DNA of 64,000 nt from Nocardia anaemiae NBRC 100462 (GTDB lineage: Bacteria > Actinomycetota > Actinomycetes > Mycobacteriales > Mycobacteriaceae): contig NZ_BDAZ01000021.1 in the NCBI RefSeq assembly GCF_001612725.1, positions 34,939-98,938 on the forward strand. The letters are read 5' to 3'. Below the pieces are notes generated by a model that was not told the origin of the DNA, did not search any database, and worked only from the letters and a program-made list of their open reading frames with translations. The number at the start of each line of letters is the position of its first letter. Within the stretch, counting starts at the first letter, position 1. The position numbers were made by a program, and so were the translations under genes. Positions 35,936-45,833 of the stretch are shown piece by piece.

Positions 35936-37489
35936 TTACCGTTGCGGCCAGTAGGCATCGCGAATCTTCCGCTTGTACAACTTCCCGTTCTCGCCGCGCG
36001 GAAGTGCGAGCACGAAATCGACTGTCCGGGGGCACTTGTAATGGGCGAGGGCACGGCGGCAGTCCTCGATCAATCGTCGCGCCAGTTCCGGCGCCGCGGC
36101 CTCGCCAGGTGCGGTCACCACCACGGCCTTGACCTCTTCGCCGAACTCGTCGTTGGGGACTCCGATGACCGCGGCGTCATCGACGGCGGGGTGAGTGATC
36201 AAGAAGTCCTCGACCTCTTGCGGATAGATGTTGACGCCTCCGGAAATGATCAGGTGCGATCGGCGGTCGCTCAGGTAGAGGTAGCCGTCGGCATCCAGAT
36301 GGCCGGCATCGTCGGCTGTCGTCCAGCCCTTCGGATGCCGCGACTTCGCAGTCTTCTCGGCGTCTCCGTGGTAGGTGAACGGCTCGCCGACAGTCTCGAA
36401 GTAGATGGCGCCGGTCTCCCCCACAGGAACTTCGTTCCCGTCGTCGTCGACGATATGGACGACGCCGACCTTCGGCCGGCCGACCGAGCCCCGATGCGTC
36501 AGCCACTCCTGCGGAGATATCCAGCAGTATCCGATGCCCTCGGTACCCGCGTAGTACTCGTAGACGATGGGGCCGAGCCAGTCGAGTATCGCCTCTTTGA
36601 CCGGGACGGGACACGGTGCCGCGGAATGGATTACCGACGAGAGGCTGCTGAGGTCATAGCTGGTGCGCACGTGCTCGGGTAGTCGCAGCGCGCGGATGAG
36701 CATAGTGGGCACAACCTGAACGCACGTCACCGCGTACTGCTCGATCGCCCGCAGCATTCCCTCGGCGTCGAAGCGCTCCATCACGATCGCCGTCGCGCCG
36801 ATCCGGTGCATCGCGGTTGTATACCAAAGCCCTGCACCGTGGTACAGCGGAGCCGGGCACAGGTATCGGGTGTCGGGACCCCAACCGTAGAGTTCGCACA
36901 GACTGTCCAGCCAGGGATCCGCCGCGGTGAACGTGCCTTCCGGGAGGGGCCGCTTCACCCCTTTCGGGCGACCCGTGGTGCCGGCCGAGTACTTCATCGA
37001 ACTTCCCTGCGACTCATCGGGAATCGGTTCCGTCGGTTCGGTTCGCACCGTCTCCTCGTACGTGCGAAATCCGGAAATCGTTCCCTCGACGGAAATCAGC
37101 AGGGTCACCTCCGGGACAAGCCGCATGATCTCCTGGGCGGTCGCCGCGTAGCGTGCCGACACGAACAGCACGGTGCTACCCGAGTCGCGCACGATGTACG
37201 CCGCTTCGGCGGCACTCAGCCAGACATTGATCGGTGTGTAGTAACAGCCGGCACGCATTGCGCCCCAGATGATTTCGAACGCGGTCGGGCAGTTCTCGAG
37301 AAGGTACGCGACATGGTCGCCGCGGCGCAGCCCGGCACGACGCATCGCCTGCGCGACCTGATTCGACCCGCGCTCGAGTTCGGCGTAGGTGAGTGTCGCG
37401 CCGCTGGCAGCCATCACCACGGCCGGCTTGTCCGGGGTTCGCTCGGCGAACATGCCAAGGAACATGGGTGCAGGGCTGGTACGCATCAT
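35936..37489 (-). CDS. Fatty-acid-type acyl-CoA synthetase
   Basis: 517 residues, AMP-forming adenylate ligase. The P-loop YSAGTTGRPKGVKRPL, the adenine motif YEYYAGTEGIGYCWI, the hinge YLYLSDRRSHLIISGG and the C-terminal lysine region NGKLYKRKIRDAYW are all visible. It activates a carboxylic acid to its CoA thioester. ATG 37489 has AGGAG 4 bases upstream. The racemase gene follows after about 90 bases, suggesting activation of a 2-methyl-branched acid. The upstream region to the Liv operon is a divergent promoter. Confidence 0.92.
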   Translation of the reverse strand: MMRTSPAPMFLGMFAERTPDKPAVVMAASGATLTYAELERGSNQVAQAMRRAGLRRGDHVAYLLENCPTAFEIIWGAMRAGCYYTPINVWLSAAEAAYIVRDSGSTVLFVSARYAATAQEIMRLVPEVTLLISVEGTISGFRTYEETVRTEPTEPIPDESQGSSMKYSAGTTGRPKGVKRPLPEGTFTAADPWLDSLCELYGWGPDTRYLCPAPLYHGAGLWYTTAMHRIGATAIVMERFDAEGMLRAIEQYAVTCVQVVPTMLIRALRLPEHVRTSYDLSSLSSVIHSAAPCPVPVKEAILDWLGPIVYEYYAGTEGIGYCWISPQEWLTHRGSVGRPKVGVVHIVDDDGNEVPVGETGAIYFETVGEPFTYHGDAEKTAKSRHPKGWTTADDAGHLDADGYLYLSDRRSHLIISGGVNIYPQEVEDFLITHPAVDDAAVIGVPNDEFGEEVKAVVVTAPGEAAAPELARRLIEDCRRALAHYKCPRTVDFVLALPRGENGKLYKRKIRDAYWPQR

Positions 37490-37729
37490 GAGACTCCTGT
37501 TGTGACCACGAGGCCCGCAGTACTGCAAGCGATGGTCACCCAGCCTAAATGAGGGCACTGTTGCGCGAGGAGACTTTAAGATCTCTCGCCGCTCACTGCA
37601 CCCAACAGCGCGACGAATCCTCCCAAAATCGCGCGCATAGTAGCCCCAATGACGCGTCAATTAGTGGAAATCGGGCAGAAAATCCGACTATTGCGCCGAG
37701 TGTGACCCACGTCTACTCTAAGCGCAATT

Positions 37730-37737
37730 AGTGCACT
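37730..37737 (+). promoter_or_regulatory. Regulon operator before the Liv transporter
   Basis: ATTAGTGCACTCTTAAG with the perfect palindrome AGTGCACT, in the divergent promoter of the ligase and the transporter. Confidence 0.6.
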
Positions 37738-37777
37738 CTTAAGAAGTTGAGTGTCAGTCCTCATTGTGGAGGCTCCT

Positions 37778-40552
37778 GTGACTGTCCCAATACAATTCGC
37801 GTTGCTCGGCTTGGGGGCAGGTGCTGCTTACGGCCTTGCCGCACTGGGACTCGTGTTGGTTTATCGAGGGTCGGGAGTCATCAACTTCGCGCATGGCGCC
37901 GTGGGGATGATCGGCACATTCGTGTTCTACGAGCTCCACGATGTGCGCCACTGGAGCTTCGCATCGGCCGCCGTACCGGCATTGGTCGTGTGCGCCCTGC
38001 TGGGCGTCGCGATTCAGTTGCTGGTCATGGGGCCACTACAGCACAGTTCAGGCCTTGCCAAACTGCTGGCAACCCTTGGCGTGCTGACTACCCTGGAGGG
38101 ACTGGCAGGCCTTCGGTACCACTCGGGCTCGGTCGTGGTCGCGTCATCACTACCTCGGTCGACGGTGCAGATCGCCGGTGCCGTCATCGGGTGGGACCGC
38201 CTGCTCATCTTCGCCTTGGTCGTAGTGCTCGTCGCGATCTTGTTCGCCCTCTACCGTTACAGCAAGTTCGGCATAGCTACCGCTGCCGTTGCCGAAAATC
38301 CGCGTGCCGCAGCACATCTGGGGCACTCACCGACCGCAATCGCGTGCGCGAACTGGGCGATGGGTTCCATGTTGGCAGGCTTGGCGGGGATATTGCTCGC
38401 CCCGATCACCGGCCTTTCGGTGGCCGGCCTGACTCTGCTGGTCATCCCGGCGCTGGCCGCGGCCGTGGTGGGGCGGATGCTGTCGTTCCCGGTGACGCTG
38501 TTGGCAGGTGTGCTGATCGGCGTCGCGCAATCCGAAATAACTCGCTACGTGAGCTCGCCCGGATGGGCGAACGCGGTCCCCTTCTTCGTCATCATCGTCA
38601 TGCTGTCGTTGCGAGGAACCGGACTCCCGACGCGCGGCACCGAATCGCAACGGATGCCGGCAGTCGGCCTGGGCCGGATCCGACTATGGCTCGTTGCAAT
38701 CGCACTGGCGGTCGTCATCGGTCTGGTACAGGTGATCCCACCGGAGTGGGTCGATGGCATCACCGTATCGATAACCGTCGCGATTGTGGTGTTGTCCATT
38801 GTGGTCGTCACCGGATACGCCGGCCAGGTATCGCTCGCACAGTGGATGATGGCCGGTTTGGGGGCCTGGATCGCCGCGAAACTGGTCAGTTCTGCCGGAT
38901 TCTCGATGCTGGCCGCGCTGTTGATCTCGGTGGTGGTCATGCTTCCCATCGGGGTGGTCATCGGACTACCCGCCTTGCGATCAAGGGGCGATCAGCTGGC
39001 GATCGTCACATTGGGCGTCAGCGTCGCGATCGAGCAGTTGATCTTCAACTCGCCTGCACTCACCGGCGGCAGCACCGGGTTGCAGGTCGGCTTCCCCACC
39101 ATCTTCGGGATCGATGTCGACAACATAATCCATCCGCGGTCCTACGCGGTGGTCTCGATATGCCTGTTCACGATCTGTGCGGTGGCCGTGGCCAACCTGC
39201 GGCGTGGTCGCGCCGGGCGCGGACTACTAGCGCTGCGATCGAACGAACGGGCTGCCGCGTCGCTGGGCGTGTGGGTCACCGGTAGCAAGCTGTACGCATT
39301 CGCTTTCGCCGGGATGGTAGCCGCGGTCGGTGGGGTGGTCTTCTCGTTCCGCAACCCCGCTGTCCTGTTCAGCGACTATCCGGCTTTCCAATCTGTCACC
39401 GTCGTCGGCTATGCCGTCATCGGCGGGCTTGGCTTCGTTACGGGCCCATTGGTGGGTTCGGCCCTGCAACCCGGTGGCGTCGGAACGACTCTCGGCAACC
39501 TGTTCGGAGAGGGAATCGAACAGTATCTCCTGGTGGCGAGCGGGCCGCTGCTCATTCTCACGGTGGTCGCCAATGTCAATGGTGTTGTCGCCTCGGAAAT
39601 CCGGCGTTGGAGCAGCGTCGGCAGGAGGATCACGGGGAGGATTCGCCGAAACCGGCCTGCTGACGTCACTGTGTCTGAGCCCGCCGCCAATGCGGGAACC
39701 GGAACGGATGCCGTCGCCCGGAAGGCGACGAGGGTCACCGAACAGGCGCTCGAGATCAGCGATATCGCGGTGCGCTTCGGCGCAACCGAAGTACTACGGA
39801 ACGTTTCGCTGGACGTCCAGCCCGGGTCCGTCGTGGGCCTGATAGGGCCGAACGGAGCAGGTAAAACGACGTTGATCGACGTGATCACCGGCTTCGTCAC
39901 TCCCTCACACGGCACTGTGAGGTTGAACGGCGAACCAGTCCACCGCGCTGCGTACCAGCGTGCTCGGACCGGGATCGCGCGGTCGTATCAGTCGCTCGAA
40001 CTGTTCGACGACATGACGGTGCTCGAGAACCTCCGGATAGCCGCCGAGCGCTGCCGATGGTGGAACTACATCACCGATCCCATTTTCCCTGGCCATCCCA
40101 CCACCTCACCGGCGATGGCCGAGGCGATCGAGGTATTCCGCCTCGGGGATGTACTCGACAAGCGCCCGAGCGAACTACCGTACGGCCAGCGCAGGCTGGT
40201 CGCCATCGCCCGCGCGGTGGCGTCGGAGCCCTCCGTCTTGCTCCTGGACGAACCCGCGGCGGGTTTGAGCGAAGTGGAACGCGACGAACTCGGTGAGCTG
40301 GTCACTCACCTCGCACGCGAGCGCGGGATCGCCATCCTGCTGATCGAGCACGACGTGGAACTCGTCATGCGGTTGTGTGAGCGGATCGTCGCCCTCGATT
40401 TCGGCCAGGTGATCGCACAAGGGTCTCCCGCCGAAATTCGCGAGAACGCCGCGGTTGTCGCCTCCTATCTCGGCGCAGCGGCGACCGAAGAGATCGCGAT
40501 CGACGACGAAATCCGCTCCGTCCGAATCGATTCCCAGGAGGTCCGGTCATGA
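37778..40552 (+). CDS. Fused branched-chain-type ABC transporter: LivH-LivM-LivG
   Basis: 924 residues joining three normally separate subunits. Residues ~1-285 form the LivH permease (YGLAALGLVLVYRGSGVINF). Residues ~300-600 form LivM (VVTGYAGQVSLAQWMMAGLG, then ITGG-like GSTGLQVGFP and YPAFQSVTVVGYAVIGGLG). After a ~50-residue linker, residues ~645-900 form the LivG ATPase with Walker A IGPNGAGKTTLID, signature LPYGQRRLVAIARA and Walker B VLLLDEPAAGLS. GTG 37778 has GGAGG 5 bases upstream; GTG 37751 is an alternative. It overlaps LivF by ATGA. The transporter probably imports the carboxylated or branched substrate of the cluster. Confidence 0.92.
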   Translation: MTVPIQFALLGLGAGAAYGLAALGLVLVYRGSGVINFAHGAVGMIGTFVFYELHDVRHWSFASAAVPALVVCALLGVAIQLLVMGPLQHSSGLAKLLATLGVLTTLEGLAGLRYHSGSVVVASSLPRSTVQIAGAVIGWDRLLIFALVVVLVAILFALYRYSKFGIATAAVAENPRAAAHLGHSPTAIACANWAMGSMLAGLAGILLAPITGLSVAGLTLLVIPALAAAVVGRMLSFPVTLLAGVLIGVAQSEITRYVSSPGWANAVPFFVIIVMLSLRGTGLPTRGTESQRMPAVGLGRIRLWLVAIALAVVIGLVQVIPPEWVDGITVSITVAIVVLSIVVVTGYAGQVSLAQWMMAGLGAWIAAKLVSSAGFSMLAALLISVVVMLPIGVVIGLPALRSRGDQLAIVTLGVSVAIEQLIFNSPALTGGSTGLQVGFPTIFGIDVDNIIHPRSYAVVSICLFTICAVAVANLRRGRAGRGLLALRSNERAAASLGVWVTGSKLYAFAFAGMVAAVGGVVFSFRNPAVLFSDYPAFQSVTVVGYAVIGGLGFVTGPLVGSALQPGGVGTTLGNLFGEGIEQYLLVASGPLLILTVVANVNGVVASEIRRWSSVGRRITGRIRRNRPADVTVSEPAANAGTGTDAVARKATRVTEQALEISDIAVRFGATEVLRNVSLDVQPGSVVGLIGPNGAGKTTLIDVITGFVTPSHGTVRLNGEPVHRAAYQRARTGIARSYQSLELFDDMTVLENLRIAAERCRWWNYITDPIFPGHPTTSPAMAEAIEVFRLGDVLDKRPSELPYGQRRLVAIARAVASEPSVLLLDEPAAGLSEVERDELGELVTHLARERGIAILLIEHDVELVMRLCERIVALDFGQVIAQGSPAEIRENAAVVASYLGAAATEEIAIDDEIRSVRIDSQEVRS

Positions 40553-41256
40553 CCACATCGAACACGTTGCTGGCGGCCGAAAAGATTGCCGCGGGGTACA
40601 ACGGCATCCCGGTCCTGGAGAACGTCTGTCTTCATGTCGAGCCTGGTGAGGTCGTGACGTTGCTCGGGGCGAACGGCGCGGGCAAGACGACGACACTCCT
40701 GACTTTGGCCGGCAATCTCCGACCGCTTCAGGGCCAGGTCGTTTGGAAAGGCCGTCCCATCCGGACGCCTCCCTACCGACGCAGCCGAGAAGGCATGGCG
40801 TTCCTGACCGAGGAACGTGCCGTATTCACGAAATTGACCACCGCGGAAAATCTTCGGCTCGGGCGGGGCGGGGTTCGCGCGGCACTCGACATCACCCCTG
40901 AGCTCGAAAAGCTCCTCGATCGCAAGGCTGGGCTGCTCTCCGGCGGCGAACAACAGATGCTTGCCCTCACCCGGGCCATCGCGGCCCGCCCCGCGGTATT
41001 GCTCGCCGACGAATTGTCACTGGGCCTTGCGCCGAAGATGGCTCGGCGGCTGCTCGACGCCGTCCGGAAGGCGGCCGACTCCGGGATCGGCGTCATCCTC
41101 GTGGAGCAGCATGTCCGCAACGCACTGTCCATCGCCGACCGTGGATACGTACTTCGACGCGGCCGTGTGGTCATGACCGGAACGTCCGCCGAATTGCTCT
41201 CGCGCATCGGTGATATCGAGGCAAACTACCTCGCTGGCCCCAGCACATCCGAATAG
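40549..41256 (+). CDS. Branched-chain-type ABC transporter ATPase, LivF
   Basis: 235 residues. Walker A GANGAGKTTTL, signature LSGGEQQMLALTRA, Walker B VLLADELSLGLAP and the switch His in VEQHV are intact. LivF normally forms a heterodimer with LivG, here carried on the C-terminus of the fusion protein. The ATG overlaps the fusion stop (ATGA). A hairpin separates it from the binding-protein gene. Confidence 0.93.
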   Translation: MTTSNTLLAAEKIAAGYNGIPVLENVCLHVEPGEVVTLLGANGAGKTTTLLTLAGNLRPLQGQVVWKGRPIRTPPYRRSREGMAFLTEERAVFTKLTTAENLRLGRGGVRAALDITPELEKLLDRKAGLLSGGEQQMLALTRAIAARPAVLLADELSLGLAPKMARRLLDAVRKAADSGIGVILVEQHVRNALSIADRGYVLRRGRVVMTGTSAELLSRIGDIEANYLAGPSTSE

Positions 41257-41274
41257 AAATTTCAGTTGATCAAA

Positions 41275-41298
41275 TCGAATTTCTCAAAAGAAATTCGA
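41275..41298 (+). other. Intercistronic hairpin between LivF and binding protein
   Basis: Perfect 9-base stem (TCGAATTTC/GAAATTCGA) with a 6-base loop in a 57-base gap. It could stabilise or separate the binding-protein message, as often seen before highly expressed binding proteins. Confidence 0.5.
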
Positions 41299-41313
41299 GA
41301 AATGGAGTCTGCC

Positions 41314-42513
41314 ATGCGGACAAAAGTAAAAACTGCCCTGGTGGGCATGACGGTGGCAGGATTGGTCACCGCGATGACAGCGTGTTCCGACGGAGGGGGC
41401 GGGTCCGACGGAAGCACCATCAAGGTGATGGCCATGGGGCAGTACCAGTCGTCCCAATTCTCCTTCCCCGAAATGAAGGACGCAGTGGAGGGGGCGATCA
41501 ATGCCGCCAACGCCGCGGGCGGCATCAACGGCAAGAAGATCGAACTCACGACCTGCAACGACCAGGGCGACCCGAACGTCGCCGCGAAATGTGCACGACA
41601 AGCAGTGACGGAACACGCCGCCGCGGTCCTCGGGAGCATCTCGCTGTTCAACACCGGCGTCACGCCCGTGTTGGAAGCTGCCCACATTCCATTGATCGGC
41701 GCACTTCCATTGACCAGTGCCGATTTCACCAGCCCGATCTCGTACCCGGTCGACGGTGGCAATCCAGGGCAATTCACCGCAGCTGGACTGGCGCTGGCGC
41801 AGCGAGGCTGCAAACAAGTAGGGATCATATCCAGTTCGGACAGCGCGGCCGCGCAGGTTTCGGCAGAGCTGATCGAACAGGGGGTGAAATCCGGTGGCGG
41901 ACAAGTTACTTCCTCGATCGGTGTCACCAGTGATGCTCCCGACCTCGCACCTGCGGTTTCCACCCTGTTGCAAGGAGGCGCGCGCTGCGTCGGCGTGGCC
42001 CTTCCCGCCGCAGCACAGATGAAATTCATCATGGCGGCGCGCCAGAGCAGTAACCCACAGCTCCCGATCGCAGCCAGCCTGGCGAATGTTCCACCGAGTG
42101 TCCTGGCTTCGTCGGGTGCAGCCATGGAAGGCGTCCTGCTTCCCGACAGCAAGGTCCTTCCCAACCCGACCGATACACCCAATTTCGTGGCGCAGTTGAA
42201 GGCACATAATCCGAAGGCCGAGGTGGATACGAGCGCCGAGCTTGCCTGGTCCGCAGCAACCGTATTCATCGAGGTGGCCAAACAGATCCAAGGTCCGGTG
42301 ACCGCATCGAGCGTGATCGACCAGTTGAAGAAGACGACCGCGATGAAGCTCGAGACCTACCCGAGTCCGATCGACTTCACGAAGGAGAACTCGAACCCCA
42401 AGTACAAGCGGCTGTTCAACACTAAGGACGTTCTGTACATGGTGCACGACGGCGCCATCATCAAGGCGCAGAACGACCTGATCAATGTCGCCGATGCGCT
42501 GGCGGCGAGCTGA
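41314..42513 (+). CDS. Substrate-binding lipoprotein of the Liv transporter
   Basis: 399 residues. A short signal peptide ends in the lipobox MTACSDGGGG, so the protein is anchored outside by a lipidated Cys. The mature part has the type I periplasmic binding fold of LivJ-like proteins (MKDAVEGAINAANAAGGING, then GVTPVLEAAHIPLIG). ATG 41314 has GGAG 6 bases upstream. It is the last gene of the transport operon. The family also carries aromatic and terpenoid acids, so the ligand is open. Confidence 0.92.
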   Translation: MRTKVKTALVGMTVAGLVTAMTACSDGGGGSDGSTIKVMAMGQYQSSQFSFPEMKDAVEGAINAANAAGGINGKKIELTTCNDQGDPNVAAKCARQAVTEHAAAVLGSISLFNTGVTPVLEAAHIPLIGALPLTSADFTSPISYPVDGGNPGQFTAAGLALAQRGCKQVGIISSSDSAAAQVSAELIEQGVKSGGGQVTSSIGVTSDAPDLAPAVSTLLQGGARCVGVALPAAAQMKFIMAARQSSNPQLPIAASLANVPPSVLASSGAAMEGVLLPDSKVLPNPTDTPNFVAQLKAHNPKAEVDTSAELAWSAATVFIEVAKQIQGPVTASSVIDQLKKTTAMKLETYPSPIDFTKENSNPKYKRLFNTKDVLYMVHDGAIIKAQNDLINVADALAAS

Positions 42514-42530
42514 CAGTCAGATTGTCGAGG

Positions 42531-42561
42531 CCGGCGGGGCCGATCATCTCGGCCCCGCCGG
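42531..42561. terminator. Bidirectional hairpin terminator
   Basis: Perfect 13-base stem (CCGGCGGGGCCGA) with a 5-base loop between the binding-protein stop and the convergent MFS stop. Confidence 0.8.
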
Positions 42562-42573
42562 TCTCGGCGCGTG

Positions 42574-43876
42574 CTACTGCATCGCTGGCTGAAGAGCCGG
42601 CGCGGTGTGCGTGTGTGGTGGTCGGGCGAGGAGTGCCATGATCGCAGCCGCCGTGTTCACCAGCGCCAAGGCGATGAGGACCGGAACGAAGCTCCCGAGC
42701 CGATCGAGCATCGCGCCGACGACGACCGGAGCGGCACCACCGAACAGCGACTGCAGCGGCGTGGAAACCCCGCCCAGCACCGGGTACGCCTTGGTGCCGA
42801 AGTAATTCGTGAAGATGACCGCCGTCATCAGATAGATCTCGCCATTGGCCAACCCGACCGCGATCAGATAGACGTACAGCGCGCCCGACCACATGTACAA
42901 GAGCGCGAACACGACCAGTCCGAAACCGAGCACCAATTGGAACAGCGCCATGAGGTAGCGCGCTTCGACGAGGTCGGAGATCCAGCCACCGATCAGCCGG
43001 CTGAAACCGCTGACAGTGTTGACCAATCCGAAGATCGTCACCGCCGCCGTGACACTGAGCCCGCTGGCCTCGAAAATCTTCACCTGATGCGCGGAAAGCC
43101 CACTGAAAACGAAGATTTCGAAGGTGGCGGACAATGCGACGAGCCAGAACGCGGGATGTGCAAGAGCTTGCGCGCCGGTCCACGACCTGGTGACCTTGTA
43201 GGCCATCCGCCGTCGGATCGGTTCGACATCGACGAGTTGGCGGTCCGTGGCACCGCCATCGGTCTCCTGTCCGAGGTCTTCGGGCTTTTCACGAACGAAC
43301 AACAGAGCACACAGCGGAGCCAAGATCGCGATCCCGCCCTCGACCCTGGCGACATCCCGCCAGGTGCCGAATGCTCCGAGTAGCGCCACCGAAAGCTGGG
43401 ACCACACGATCGCGATGAGTGTCGATGACGAGATGACGATCGACAGCCCCAGCCCCCGCCGACGGTGGAGCCAGTTACTGACGATCGCCGGTCCGCACAA
43501 CGCCGCACCCGCTGCCGATACCGAGCACGCCCGTGCACAAATACAGCTGCCAGGCATGCTGAACCAGGGACATGCCCAGGACGGCCAGTGGCACCAGGGG
43601 CGTGAAGCAGACCATGAGCCTACGAGCACCCACCCGTGGTATCAGCAGTCCGGCCACGAAACTCGCCACCCCGACGCTGATGAGATAAATGGATGAGCCG
43701 GCACCGTACTCCGCGGCACTCCAGCCCAGCTCTTTCGCCATCAGTGGAACGTTCATTCCGAGGGTGACGAACATGCCGACCGTCAATGCGTAGATTATCG
43801 TGATGAATACAAGGTTGTAGTAGCCATAAAAGCCTCGCGACCAGGCGAACATGGGCCCCTCGTTGTGTGCGTGCAT
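42574..43876 (-). pseudogene. MFS transporter, frameshifted
   Basis: The N-terminal half reads from ATG 43876 (FITIIYALTVGMFVTLGMNV, then GLLIPRVGARRLMVC) to a stop at 43475. The C-terminal half continues in another frame from about 43510 (ALCGPAIVSNWLHRRRGLGL) through KPAFWLV-like membrane segments to 42574. The joint lies at GGCAGCGGGTGC, where one G of a GGG run would restore a normal OFA/MFS-type 12-helix carrier. So a single-base insertion or a sequencing error splits it. Uptake of a monocarboxylate is the family role. Confidence 0.8.
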
Positions 43877-44789
43877 GAGATATGCAAAATGATCCGTCGA
43901 ACACGCCCTGCGGCTCAGGCACGTACGAATGTACGATCTGGCACTCACGGTGTCGACGAATGGTGACGAGCCGGATATCCGGCGACCGAGTTACCTTTCG
44001 AAACTTGAGGGTTCGGGTGAGCAGAAAATGCCCGCGGACAAGGTCCGGCCGGCCCCAGCGACACGGCTGGACGCATTCGTGGAATGCGCAAGCTCAGCTC
44101 AACAGCAAGCATAGAAGAGTGTCCTATATCTCTTTGCCTACGTCAAGAGTCCATAACCCCCAGTGCAACTCATCGACACTCGAAATACCCGCAACCCATT
44201 GCGGCGAAGGACTTCTGCGACTTGCGATTCCAGCGCACCCCGCTGCCAGGCCGACTACCGGACAACCAATGACGCGCAAAGGTCACGAATGCAGCGAGCA
44301 CATCTCCCCCAAGCCGACCAAGGTTCGCTGTACAGACAACCAATGCCACGAACTGCTCCGATGACGAAGAGTTTTCCGAAACTGCCCCCGCATCAACCAA
44401 AACAGTATACTCTTGAGTCCATGCTCGAAACCTGGCGACACTCTCGAGATGATCAATCAGGTTTCACCAGTTCGACCATAGATTTTGCGCGCGAGTGAAT
44501 CGAAAACGTCGAACAAGTTCGACCATCGCCCGGGAACAGGAGAAGTCATTCCGGTTCACCGAGCGGTGATAGATATATTTGAATACCGGAAATCTAAATA
44601 TTCCATCTGACACTTTCTAGCGGCAATTGGTCGGCGTGCCCGATTGACAGTCCGCACCTTCGTTTACATATTCCAGAACCAAAATAGAAGCGTTCACCGC
44701 CGTCGGCGCCGCTGATGGTGTGTGTCGCCGCTCAGTGATCCCCGAATCACCGGTTTTCGACCCCTCGGTCAGCATATCCGGGGAGTCCG
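43877..44789. other. Long gene-poor region with a perfect operator
   Basis: About 900 bases, locally AT-rich near 44560-44620. No supported gene. It contains AGTATACT at 44404-44411 with the CTT flank, but the next downstream gene starts 380 bases later. Confidence 0.55.
44404..44411 (+). promoter_or_regulatory. Regulon operator without adjacent gene
   Basis: AACAGTATACTCTTGAG with the perfect palindrome AGTATACT; TATACT could also act as a -10 box. A 25-codon frame begins at 44421 but is not convincing. Confidence 0.5.
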
Positions 44790-45503
44790 ATGAGAGGAAA
44801 TATGATGAGGAAAATCGCCGCTGCCTGTGTACTGGCAGTCGGAGTCGTGAGCATGGCGGGAACCGCGCACGCGACGCCGCCACCGGACGCGATCCACTAC
44901 ACGACCTTCGCAACACCCACCGGGACGGTCATCAGCACCGATGCGGGATCCCTGACCGCCGAGGATGGCGTGTTCAAGATCAAGGGTGCCGACGGAACCG
45001 TGGTCGCCGGCTCGGAATTGTCGTTCCGGGTCGACGATTTCGTCTTCCCCATCGACGCCCAGATCAGTAACCGCACCGCGACGCTCACCCCCCGGTTCGA
45101 CCTCGCCCACGCCAGCTATCGACCGGTCAGCCTGCCATACGAGGAGCAGGCTCCCTGGAAGACGCAATACGACCGTGAACAGGCCGCCTGGAGTCGACTG
45201 GTCACCACGATCACGGCGGGCGCCACCATCGGAACCATGGTGGGCGGGCTCGGCGGTGCGGCGGTCGGCTGTGTGCTCGGCGGCATCGCGGGTGCGACCA
45301 TCGCCGCCGCGACCATCGTCGGCATGTTCGGCCCGTTCATCCCGGCCGCCGCCATTGGCTGCCTCGGCGGCATCATAGCCATCGGAGCGCTCGGCACCGC
45401 GGCCGGACAGCTACTGGTGACCGCGCCCGTCGCGATCATGGCCGCCGTCCAGTACTTCACGACCGTCAACCAGCCCCCGCCCGGCCCCGCCCCGGCCAAG
45501 TAG
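44790..45503 (+). CDS. Secreted Gly/Ala-rich protein, Nocardia type
   Basis: 237 residues. A signal peptide (MMRKIAAACVLAVGVVSMAG, cut after AHA near residue 28) is followed by a beta-rich domain (VISTDAGSLTAEDGVFKIKG, then VDDFVFPIDAQISN) and a hydrophobic glycine zipper region (GTMVGGLGGAAVGCVLGGIA). This combination matches a family of secreted proteins common in Nocardia. Function is unknown; the C-terminal part could insert in a membrane. ATG 44790 (GGGAG 4 bases before) and ATG 44802 (AGAGG before) are both possible. Confidence 0.75.
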   Translation: MRGNMMRKIAAACVLAVGVVSMAGTAHATPPPDAIHYTTFATPTGTVISTDAGSLTAEDGVFKIKGADGTVVAGSELSFRVDDFVFPIDAQISNRTATLTPRFDLAHASYRPVSLPYEEQAPWKTQYDREQAAWSRLVTTITAGATIGTMVGGLGGAAVGCVLGGIAGATIAAATIVGMFGPFIPAAAIGCLGGIIAIGALGTAAGQLLVTAPVAIMAAVQYFTTVNQPPPGPAPAK

Positions 45504-45510
45504 TCGGCGA

Positions 45511-45573
45511 CCGCGCCGGGACGTTCGGACACGACGGTCGCCCAGAAGCGACCACCGAGAACTCCCGGCGCGG
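45511..45573 (+). terminator. Long stem structure after the secreted-protein gene
   Basis: Perfect 11-base arms (CCGCGCCGGGA) enclose 41 bases that hold a second small hairpin (GGTCGC/GCGACC). It begins 8 bases after the stop. The rest up to 45833 contains nothing recognisable. Confidence 0.6.
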
Positions 45574-45833
45574 CCCGCACACCGCAAGGCGAAGCCTCAG
45601 CCGCACAACGACACTGACCAACACCACAGCCCGGCTGGATGCTCACGCCGAATTTCGAAGCGAGCGCGTCTGCTGACGATCCGAAGCTGTTCCGCCCGAT
45701 TCAAATGCTGGCCGGTGGGCAATCATCTGTACCGTCGCTGCCGCAGAACTCGACGCCGCCCGGACGGCTAACCGTCCCCTCCAAACCAAGTTCAGTATTC
45801 TCAATAGGCTTCTGAACTCCCCAGGGAGGAACC

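Noticed and set aside
37747..39285. A 512-codon frame overlapping the Liv fusion
   Set aside because: Arg/His-rich shadow frame; the other frame carries full permease motifs.
44421..44498. A 25-codon ATG frame just after the operator at 44404
   Set aside because: No ribosome site and no recognisable composition; too short to support.
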